Assembly (NCBI GenBank): GCA_032209605.1
Contig: JASFXZ010000013.1
Location: 7,401,401-7,465,400 of the forward strand
Length of the DNA stretch: 64,000 nt
Origin: Mactromeris polynyma
Taxonomy: Eukaryota > Mollusca > Bivalvia > Venerida > Mactridae
Direction of reading: 5' to 3'
Part shown: piece after piece, positions 29,401-41,400 of the stretch
How the letters are laid out: each line of letters starts with the position of its first letter
Numbering within the stretch: position 1 is the first letter of the stretch
The notes under the pieces: generated by a model
Database searches by the model: none
Seen by the model: only the letters and a program-made list of their open reading frames with translations
Told to the model about the DNA's origin: nothing
Translations under genes and position numbers: made by a program

Positions 29401-32400
29401 AATTCATAAAAATCTAGATCGCTCATTTGAATACATCAGGACCTGATCTTTATTTCATGATACCAAGTATTTGGATAGAAGATTGTCTGACTGTATTATT
29501 ATTAATTATGATAAAACGGATGATTTTTATACTAGTTAAGAATGTATAGTTACTTCATGGACTTTAAGCACAGGTAGACTCACTCTAAAGGTGGAAGGGT
29601 ATTTAAAGATTACAGATTTTTATGCAGTTTAGATGCACCGGTGTATGATAATTATTGTTGGCACATTCAGTTTGTTGAAGGAAACATTTGTCATACATTG
29701 TGCTATTGTATCATAGTTTCGTTAGTTTTCTTTGAAGTTGGCAGTGCATCACCTGGAGAGGTGGAGCTAAATTCTAAGTTAACTGAAGGGGAGGGACTTA
29801 ATTATCAAAGGATCACTGATTTTGCATTATTTTGTTTTTTGACGAACGCACCTACAATGAAAGAATACAGCATAATAGGAAACATAAAGAGAATAAATGA
29901 TACTGTCAGCATTCATTTACTGTTAATGATTTGGAAGAAGAAACTGAACACAAAATAATATTGAAGTAAGTTTGATCACAGGAGATTGTCACGAGTTCTC
30001 TCCCTTTATCCCTTCTGTAGTATATGTCTGTACAGTACTATATATACATATACTACATAAGGAATAAAGGGAGAGAACTCTAGAAAGAATTAAGGGAGAG
30101 AACTCTAGAAGGGATGGAGGGAGAGAACTCTAGAAGGAATAAAGGGAGAGAACTCTAAAAGGGATGAAGGGAGAGAACTCTAGAAGGGATGAAGGGAGAG
30201 AACTCTATAAGGGATAAAGGGAGATAACTCTAGAAGGGATAAAGGGAGAGAACTCTATAAGGGATAAAGGGAGATAACTCTAGAAGGGATAAAGGGAGAG
30301 AACTCTAGAAGGGATAAAGGGAGAGAACTCTAGTATGGATAAAGGGAGAGAACTTGTGACAATCTCCTGTGGTTTTGATTCTGTCATGTTATTTTATTAG
30401 TCCCGTGAAAATACAAGCAAGCAGTATACATTGTGTGACAACATGTAAGATATATACCTATGTGTGGTTATGTTTTAACAGAACATGCAAGATTCAAGGG
30501 TAAGAAGGCATCACCAGACTACAGCAAACTGCTCAAAGAATCTATCTACAAACATGAAGTACTAGGTAATGTTATGTTCAATGGTAAACTAATCCAAGCC
30601 TCTACCAACTACGGATGTTTTATGTCGGTCAATACCAGCAATCCTGATGCTGCTACCATTCCAGAGACTTACAGGGTAAGATTTTACATTATTTTTCAGC
30701 CTCTTGCCCCTTTTGTTATCAAATTTCCAGTTGTTTTACCTTTGGTTACCAAATTTCCAGTTGTTTTACCTTTGGTTACCTAATTTCCAGTTGTTTTACC
30801 TTTTGTTATCAAATTTCCAGTTGTTTTACCTTTGGTTACCAAATTTCCAGTTGTTTTACCTTTGGTTACCTAATTTCCAGTTGTTTTACCTTTGGTTACC
30901 AAATTTCCAGTTGTTTTACCTTTGGTTACCTAATTTCCAGTTGTTTTACCTTTGGTTACCTAATTTCCAGTTGTTTTACCTTTGGTTACCTAATTTCCAG
31001 TTGTTTTACCTTTGGTTACCTAATTTCAAGTTGTTTTACCTTTGGTTACCAAATTTCCAGTTGTTTTACCTTTGGTTACCAAATTTCTACTTTCAAACAC
31101 CTTCATGATTCCCCCCTGTCAGAGTGTCCTCTGAAACAATGGTTTCCAATCAATAACTCTTGAAAGGATGGATGGATTCAATTTATAAGCACATAAGCAT
31201 AGGATAATAAAATACTGGTCAAGTTCGATTTCTGTTACAATCTATCAATTTTTTGGAGGAATAACTCTTGAAAAGCCCATTGCAGGAGTATCCATGATGT
31301 CCTACAGACACATCTAGTTGATATCAAATTATTAGTTTTCTACCCCTTTTGTTCTAACCAGTGGGTTACTGATGCTTAACTTCTAATTACTTGTTAATTT
31401 TTCTCATAATAGTCCAAACACTCTCCTAATAAGTTAATTTCTTAACCTTTAGATTACTCTGACTGGTACCGTTGTTTTTAGCAAGTAAACATTATTCACA
31501 AGCACAAACCTTTGGGAACCAGTCGACATATACGTTCCTACTGTATCGTGTATAATTGTGTGTATTATTGATACATTTCAGGTGTTGTTGCGACCATGTG
31601 CTATGGTACTTCCAGATATTACACCATTTATTGAAGTCACGTTACTCTGCAATGGCTACCAGGGTCATACCAAAATGGCAAAGAAACTCACGTTATTTGT
31701 CAAACTGATCAGAATGCAGGTAAATTACACCTCATGTTTGTCATTTTTAACTGCTCGTCTGCTTGCTGGAGAAGTTGTCAGTTGCTTGCAGAGAAGCAAG
31801 TTAGAACTGGTTGATAATTTATTCCAGGAAAACTGGTTAGGTCAACTGGCTGCTGCATATCACTGAAAAATTGTTGAAAACGCTATGAATACTAAAGATG
31901 AATTTATGATTAAGCTCATGAAAATGAAACTTTTGTAAAATAATATTTGACTGTAAGCAAAAAAGCTCTAGCAACGTTAGTTGTCCTTTATATTTCTGAA
32001 GGTATGCATGAAAAAAAATCTATCACTTGCTTCATGTGGGGAATATCTGGGTCTCGGGTAACAGAGCCTCGTTCCCGCTGAAACAGTAACTCCCAAGCGG
32101 AGTATTTCTATGCATAAAGTTAGGAAATAGGTATTGTAGGACTTATACCCAGGAAATAGGTATTGTAGGACTTATACCCAGGAAATAGGTATTGTAGGAC
32201 TTATACCCAGGAAAAAGGTATTGTAGGGCTTATACCCAGGAAATAGGTATTGTAGGGCTTATACCCAGGAAATAGGTATTGTAGGGCTTATACACAAGAA
32301 ATAGGTATTGTAGGGCTTATACCCAGGAAATAGGTATTGTAGGGCTTATACCCAGGAAATAGGTATTGTAGGGCTTATACCCAGGAAATAGGTATTGTAG

Positions 32401-35400
32401 GGCTTATACCCAGGAAATAGGTATTGTAGGGCTTATACCCAGGAAATAGGTATTGTAGGGCTTATACCCAGGAAATAGGTATTGTAGGGCTTATACCCAG
32501 GAAATAGGTATTGTAGGGCTTATACCCAGGAAATAGGTATTGTAGGGCTTATACCCAGGAAATAGATATTGTAGGGCTTATACCCAGTGTCAAACTATTG
32601 AAGTGTTTATAAACTTGTCTTACAGTTACCGAGGACATCTCAGTATAACTATGGTATGAAGGACATGAAGGTGATACTACAAGTTGGAGTCGTTCTTCTT
32701 CGAGAGTTGATTGAGGCGCAGGAGTTTGAACGACTTGAGATAGGTGAGTTATGTGTATGACAAACATTGTGTACATTTCATATTGTGCTTTGTTGTTCCT
32801 TGCAAACAATGTTTGAAGGGGTATATAGGCGGTGTGTTACTGTCAGGTCATTGGTCATTCCATTGCGAACAATTATAATTTATTGTGCAAATTACTTTCA
32901 CACATCCAAAATATTTGATGAAACTCCATCTACATGATCACCAAATTTTTGGCTGTTTTTTCACTACAGTGTAATGTCAGATATCTTATGTGTATAGTTA
33001 CTGCCTGGGATTTTTTCATTAAGTCATCAATGATTATCATTTGCTATTATGCACAGAAAGTTTTTTGATCATGCACACAGGTTGTGCTAATGTCTAACAT
33101 TCTTTGTATCAGTCACTTGACTCACTTTTAAAACTTCTGACTTCAAAGAATTCTTATTTTTCTGTATTTTTTCCTCAGAGTAGTGAATGAAAATTTGTGT
33201 GTTTTGATTGTTGCTTAAAGAATATCTTGTTAACAGAAGGCCATATTGTAAAAAAGTTACACATTTATTGTTTAACCTTAATATCGTCTGAAAATAAAGA
33301 ATTTATTATAATTATTATTGATATTATTGTTACTACTACTATAACTATTATTATTATTATTATACGCCCGTTTGAAATACGGGACGTATTAAGGGAACAC
33401 TCTGACTTGTGACAGTTTGGCACTCTTATTTTATTACTATTATTATTATTATTTTATTACTATTATTATTATTATTATTTTATTACTATAACTATTATTA
33501 TTTTATTACTATTATATTATTACTATTATTATTTTATTACTATTATTATCATTATTTTATTACTATTATACTATAACTATTATTATTTTATTACTATTAT
33601 TATCATTATTTTATTACTATTATACTATAACTATTATTATTTTATTACTATTATTATCATTATTTTATTACTATTATTATTTTATTACTATTATTATTAT
33701 AATAGAGGAAGCAGCAAAGCAGACGGACACGAAGATGGACACGCCTCCATTGATTGCTATGGATATAAATGCTCTAGAGGAACAAAGCATCGTGCAGAGT
33801 ATTATTGATGTATTACAACCAACGTTGAAGAATGAAGACGACATTGGTATATTTCTCGGTGCATTGAGGGACGTGTTCCCTATCAGTACCAAGTCCAAAT
33901 CCACATCGGGACCGTTTGCCGATATCAGACTTGTTAACGCTGTGAGAGATCAACTCAATGAGGACAACATGAAAGAAACAGAAGATGTGATGGATAAGGT
34001 TGGTTATTGTGTATTATTTATTTATTTATTTATACTCAGTATATTTAAAAACACACAATTTTTTACCAACCATACTTTTTTAAATTTCATTTTATTACTT
34101 TTGAAACTTGTTTGTTGTGAAAATACTTGTTTATTGTCAAGAACTTTAGCATACATGTTGCGTACACATGCAATAATATTGTGTCCAGCTCTTTTCTTGT
34201 ATCCTTAAAGTCAGTCAATGTAAATTTACAAATCCCATATTGTGCATTATTAAATGTACTGAGTATATTTTAGTCACATAATATTTGCCTGGAACTTACA
34301 AATATTTGTACAAATCCATGAATGATCAACGGATCAATATGAAGAGCGACTTTCTACATACGTGAAATAATCATGTGTAAGCTGGATGGACACTGCGATT
34401 GTGGCTAATGATATTTACTCTTTATTTGTTGTACTTTGTTTTCCAAATATTATGCAATATTGCTTTTTCATGAGGTTGATATTTTAAGTTTTATTGAAGT
34501 TGGATAAAGTAGGAAAATATGATATAAGGTCAATATGGGGGTTTATGATATAAGGTCAATATGGGGGTTTATGATATAAGGTCAATATGGGGGTTTATGT
34601 TATAAGGTCAATATGGGGGTTTATGATATAAGGTCAATATGGGGGTTTATGATATAAGGTCAATATGGGGGTTTATGTTATAAGGTCAATATGGGGGTTT
34701 ATGATATAAGGTCAATATGGGGGTTTATGATATAAGGTCAATATGGGAGTTTATGATATAAGGTCAATATGGGGGTTTATGATATAAGGTCAATATGGGG
34801 GTTTATGATAGAAGGTCAATATGGGGGTTTATGATATAAGGTCAATATGGGGGTTTATGATATAAGGTCAATATGGGGGTTTATGATATAAGGTCAATAT
34901 GGGGGTTTATGATATAAGGTCAATATGGGGGTTTATATTATATAAGGTCAATATGGGGGTTTATTGACCTTCAAATAGTGATATCAAGTAGATATATGAA
35001 GATTTGTTAACCTAAGAAATCAAGAATTTCTTAACAAAATGATATCTTGTGGATATGAGTATTAACCTACCTTGGAAAGGTGAAATCGAAATCAGGTGTT
35101 TTGTTGAAATTCTTTGTTCACCAATAATATTGCCTTTTAGTGAGGTTGAACATTTATTGACCTTGTTGGTAGGGTTATTTGGTGACATTTGTTTTTGATC
35201 TCTTATATTGAACAAAATTTATAGGTCAAGGTAAATTCTTGAATTATTGAATCATATTGTACATATTGTTCGAAATTAAGGCATTTGAAAATTCATGGAA
35301 TCAGTGATAATGTTTATTTAAATTCTGTTTTGGGTGTTTTTCCCATCTTGTCTCAAGATTTCTGTGTTTAGTGATTTCAGTAAGAAATATGTATTTTTTC

Positions 35401-38400
35401 AGATACTACAACTGTATGCCAGCATACAACTGAGACAGTCGGTGATTTGTGTCGGACCGTCCGGATCTGGTAAATCCTCGTGTCTCGGTGTATTATGTCG
35501 GGCTCTCAACCGACTCAACTATCTTCTGTTTGCACCGGATCATTCCAAAGATGAACTAACGACTGATAGAAATGTCGTGTTTCAGGCTAAAAATAAACTT
35601 AAGGTAAACAACGAATCTCAACATGATAAATGTTCTATGTCGTTGTCACTGTCTGTAAAGGTACAGAGTCGTATTTTTTTACAAAATATCCTTCGTCATA
35701 AATATGAGACAACTGGTGGTAACTGCCTTCATACAGATGCACTCTACAACAATGCATTGTCACTTTGCTTACAGGTTTCCCAAAACCACAAATACGAGTG
35801 TCTGATACCGGTATTTTCTATCCTGACCTACGTGCTGAGTTAGCGCTAGCACTGGAAATATACTTGTATCTATCCTGACCTACGTGCTGAGTTAGTGCTA
35901 GCACTGGAAATATGCTTGTATCTATCCTGACCTACGTGCTGAGTTAGCGCTAGCACTGGAAATATACTTGTATCTATCCTGACCTACGTGCTGAGTTAGT
36001 GCTAGCACTGGAAATATGCTTGTATCTATCCTGACCTACGTGCTGAGTTAGCGCTAGCACTGGAAATATACTTGTATCTATCCTGACCTACGTGCTGAGT
36101 TAGCGCTAGCACTGGAAATATGCTTGTATCTATCCTGACCTACGTGCTGAGTTAGCGCTAGCACTGGAAATATACTTGTATCTATCCTGACCTACGTGCT
36201 GAGTTAGTGCTAGCACTGGTAATGCTTGTATCTATCCTGACCTACGTGCTGAGTTAGTGCTAGCACTGGAAATACTTGTATCTATCCTGACCTACACGCT
36301 GAGTTAGCGCTAGCACTGGTAATACTTGTATCTATCCTGACCTACGTGCTGAGTTAGCGCTAGCACTGGAAATACTTGTATCTATCCTGACCTACGTGCT
36401 GAGTTAGCGCTAGCACTGGAAATACTTGTATCTATCCTGACCTACGTGCTGAGTTAGCGCTAGCACTGGTAATACTTCTATCTATCCTGACCTACGTGCT
36501 GAGTTAGCGCTAGCACTGGTAATGCTTGTATCTATCCTGACCTACGTGCTGAGTTAGCGCTAGCACTGGAAATGCTTGTATCTATCCTGACCTACGTGCT
36601 GAGTTAGCGCTAGCACTGGAAATGCTTGTATCTATCCTGACCTACGTGCTGAGTTAGCGCTAGCACTGGTAATGCTTGTATCTATCCTGACCTACGTGCT
36701 GAGTTAGCGCTAGCACTGGTAATACTTGTATCTATCCTGACCTACGTGCTGAGTTAGCGCTAGCACTGGAAATGCTTGTATCTATCCTGACCTACGTGCT
36801 GAGTTAGCGCTAGCACTGGTAATGCTTGTATCTATCCTGACCTACGTGCTGAGTTAGCGCTAGCACTGGAAATACTTGTATCTATCCTGACCTACGTGCT
36901 GAGTTAGCGCTAGCACTGGTAATGCTTGTATCTATCCTGACCTACGTGCTGAGTTAGCGCTAGCACTGGAAATGCTTGTATCTATCCTGACCTACGTGCT
37001 GAGTTAGCGCTAGCACTGGTAATGCTTGTATCTATCCTGACCTACGTGCTGAGTTAGCGCTAGCACTGGAAATGCTTGTATCGGACTCGTGTTTGGCAGT
37101 TTCAGGAAACATAAAAGAAAAATAACACTGCAATGTTTCAGGGTGTGTGTGTATGAAGGCATTAACTGATCATTATCTAAACATTATTTGGCATATTTTG
37201 ATAGAAAATCTACTATCTACCTTTAAATCAAGAGTAACAGTTGTATTGAGATGACTTGTCTATTTGTTAATATACAAACACTATTTTGTCAAAAATAATC
37301 CAAATTGTCGACCATTTAACTCACAATTGCATCATACCATCAAATGGTTGTTTGTACTTTATGCAGGGCCCTATGTTATAAAACTGAGTTTGGTGACCAG
37401 TCTGAGAATGCAGTTATGCTATTGGTCAATATTTGAAGTGTGCTCATAACCAACCAATCAGAAGCTTGAATTCTGAGATCGGTTTCCAATCTCAATTTTA
37501 TAACCTTAGACCCAGGTTCTGGTTATTCCTATATAAATACAAACAATTTATGTACATGTCAATTACATTTAATAGTGCTATAAAATCACCTACCATCATT
37601 CTAAAATCTCCACCAACCAGTCACTGTAAAAAGATATATCTTTTAAAACTGCACACGTTTTGGTCGTTTTAAAGGCTCAAACAACTGGTCACTCCTAATG
37701 GTTGACATCTTCTGAAACTGGACCCATTTCCAAGTCCAGTTTATGGTTTATCGTCACATGTCTAGTTTATGGTTACATGTCCAACGTATGGTCACATGTC
37801 CAGTTTATGATCACATGATCAGTTTATGATCCCAGTTTATGGTCACATGACCAGTTGTTGGTCACATGATCAGTTTATGGTCACATGTCCAGTTTATGGT
37901 CACATATCCAGTGTATGGTCACATGGTCAGTTTATGGTCACATGATCAGTTTATGGCCACATATCACAATACTTTGTTTGCTGCACACAGGAAATGGAGA
38001 TGGATGAATTTCTCGAAGCAGAAGAGGAAGTGAGTAGAAAGCGCCATCTAGTGTTTAGTGTTTGCTTTAGTTGGCAGTCTGTTGTATTGTATGCTAGTTG
38101 AACTATTTATGTCGCTTTGTGCATATAACTGCATGGAGAAATTATTAGAGTTTCATTTTGCTTTTTTGTTGCTGTTTCATAAACATATAATGTACATGTA
38201 TATATTTGCTCCCATTTTATCATCCAGCGGGTAAACTAACTGTACTTGATATTTTATAAGCCTTTAGACAGTTCTGTATATAAGTTTGTCTGTCTGTCTG
38301 TCTGTCCGGAACACACTTTGTGTTTTAGCTGTGATTGTGCTCCACATAAATGGAGAGCGTGTAGATTGTCTCCCCTTGTTTTAAAATGACTATACAGATT

Positions 38401-41400
38401 CCAATGAAACTTTACACAAATGTTAAGGATGAAGAGAAGCAACATTACACACAAGCGCCTGGTCTGTACATCCAAGGTCAAGGACAAAGATATCTTAAAG
38501 GGCATTAGTCACTAACTAGTGACATCTTGTTATGAATTAATTTGTATTGACAAAAAATACCTTATTAACATAACTATATCCATGAATGGTGTATATTAGC
38601 GGTACAAGTGTAAGACAATGCTTACCACCGGAGATTGTCACAAGTTCTCTCCCTTTATCCCTTCTTTAATATATGGAAGAGAACTCTAGAAGTTATAAGG
38701 GAAGAGAACTCTAGAATTTATAAAAGAAGAGAACTCTAGAATTTATAAAGGAAGATAACTCTAGAATTTATAAAGGAAGAGAACTCTAGAATTTATAAAG
38801 GAAGAGAACTCTAGAATTTATAAAGGAAGAGAACTCTAGAATTTATAAAGGAAGAGAACTCTAGAAGTTATAAAGGAAGAGAACTCTAGAAGTTATAAAG
38901 GAAGAGAACTCTAGAATTTATAAGGGAAGAGAACTCTAGAATTTATAAAGGAAGAGAACTCTAGAAGTTATAAAGGAAGAGAACTCTAGAATTTATAAGG
39001 GAAGAGAACTCTAGAATTTATAAAGGAAGAGAACTCTAGAAGTTATAAAGGAAGAGAACTCTAGAAGTAATAAGGGAAGAGAACTCTAGAATTTATAAAG
39101 GAAGAGAACTCTAGAATTTATAAAGGAAGAGAAATCTAGAAGTTATAAAGGAAGAGAACTCTAGAAGTAATAAGGGAAGAGAACTCTAGAATTTATAAAG
39201 GAAGAGAACTCTAGAAGTTATAAAGGAAGAGAACTCTAGAACTTATTAAGGAAGAGAACTCTAGAATTTATAAAGGAAGAGAACTCTAGAATTTATAAAG
39301 GAAGAGAAATCTAGAAGTTATAAAGGAAGAGAACTCTAGAACTTATAAAGGAAGAGAACTCTAGAATTTATAAAGGAAGAGAACTCTAGAATTTATAAAG
39401 GAAGAGAACTCTAGAATTTATAAAGGAAGAGAACTTGTAAAATCTCAAGTGGTAAGAATACATCATTAAACACAAACTTGGGTAGGAATTGTTATCCCTT
39501 ATAGAGTTCTCTCCCTTTATATAGATTTATTAAAGAAGGGATAAAGGGAGAGAACTGATCCTTACTCAACAGATTTTATTTGCCTGACTGGCTATGCTTG
39601 GTATTTCAGCTCAAGATAGGATGTAGATTTTTTGCAAGCTTCAAGGAACAAACATTTTCAAATTGATTTTTTTAATAATTTCTGTGAAATAAAAATGCGA
39701 CAGGTATTTTCAGTTTAAAAACAGATAATGCTCCCCCTGACTGTACCTGACTTGTCTGTTATTGTGAATAAATTATTTCTGTCTGTATACTTTTTAAATA
39801 AGTGCTAAAAAGCATTATGGAAATTGAATATTTCTTCTTGAAAAATATTTTAGTTTGTTAAGTGGCTTAATTATGTAGCTTATGGTATTATGTATTGTAC
39901 GTTATAGTTGTATATTCACATTTGTATCTGCTGCCCACATTCCTGTGTTTGTTTCCCATCTGAACCCCCTTGCTGAATATTAGTTGGGCATGAAATCATG
40001 TATTCAAGATTTTAGTAGTTGTTATGTTGCTGATCTTATTTTTGAAGAGTTTTGTTGTTGTATCTTTTTATTTTAGTGCTATTTTTAGAAATGTTTGATA
40101 ACATCTGATCATGTGATTTATTATAATGACAGAGATTTAACACTAACATTGTAAGATACATACACATTTATAAGCCAAAATATTATCAAAACGCATTATT
40201 TAGTGAAAAAATGGAATATTTGTTTATAACAATTGTTATTGTTGTCAGTTATTTTTTAGTAAAAAGTTATTTTTTTTGTTTCATCTAATAATAAAAATCT
40301 TGGATTTCTGCTATAAGACAACTTAAACCATCCTTATAATGTTTTTTGTTGTACACATACCCACACTTTTTTGGGTCAGGTTGGTAGATGAGTTGTTATG
40401 CCCCTGCCATTCAAAGAATAGTAAAAGGGCACAAAGTGTTTCCCCTGTCCGTCCGTCTGTGTGTCAGTCCATGCAAAAAATCAGAAACTCTTGAAAGGAT
40501 GGATGGATTAACTTCATACTGGGCACATAAGCATATGATAATAAAATTCAGGTCAATTTAATTTGGTTACTATCCATTTATTTAAGGAGGAGTTATGGCC
40601 CTTTTTTATCGAGCCCTCTCGCGGTGAGATCGACATAGTCGCCACAATGGCGGTCCGGTGTATGTGTGTGCGTGAGTACATGCATGCATGAGTGCGAGCG
40701 TGCGTCCAGATTTTCTTTGTCTGGACCATTTCTCTGTCACTTATTGGAGGATTTTGAAATAACTTGGCACGAATGTTCACCATGATGAGACGGAGTGGTG
40801 CGTGCAAGACCCATGTCCGTACCTCAAAGGTCAAGGTCACACTTAGAGGTCAAACGTCAAAAATGTCTCTCTTCATCTCTTGACAATTTGTGGGCGCGTC
40901 ATGTTGCCATTGGGCATCTAGTTTAATTACAAATTGGTTTGCGATCAATAACTCTTGAATGGATGGATGGATTCACCTCATATTGGGCACATGATGAAAG
41001 GATAATAAAATAAGGCCCATAGTCAGGGTATCCATATCCTATGGGCATGTCTAGTTTTTTAAAGATATTTTTAGACACATCTTGCATGAAAAAACGTAAA
41101 ACTTCAATTTGGTGTCGACTTTGACGCATCAGCGAGTTTGAGCAAACCAAATATTTTAAAGCTTTATGGAGTTGTGTATAATATTGTAAAATCTGATTTC
41201 TATGTTATTATTTATGAAATATTTCCAGTGATTGTTGTCGGAATGAATTTTTTAACCATTCTATTTTGTATATTGAAATGAACGGATACAAACATGAGTG
41301 CTAAAATATGTCAGTGTGGTAAAGATTTGTCTAAAATTAATTTGTGTGTGAATAAGGAAAAAGTTGAAAAAATAAAATTTTACCAAGTTTTGAAAAATCT

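Noticed and set aside
29738..29783. Possible exon between exons 23 and 24 (GSASPGEVELNS)
   Set aside because: With the best donor it ends in phase 2, which does not fit exon 24 (phase 1). Exons 23 and 24 join in phase without it.
35604..35843. Extension of the exon 28 frame beyond the donor
   Set aside because: The extension runs into the dispersed 50-bp repeat element, and GTAAAC is a valid donor at 35604.
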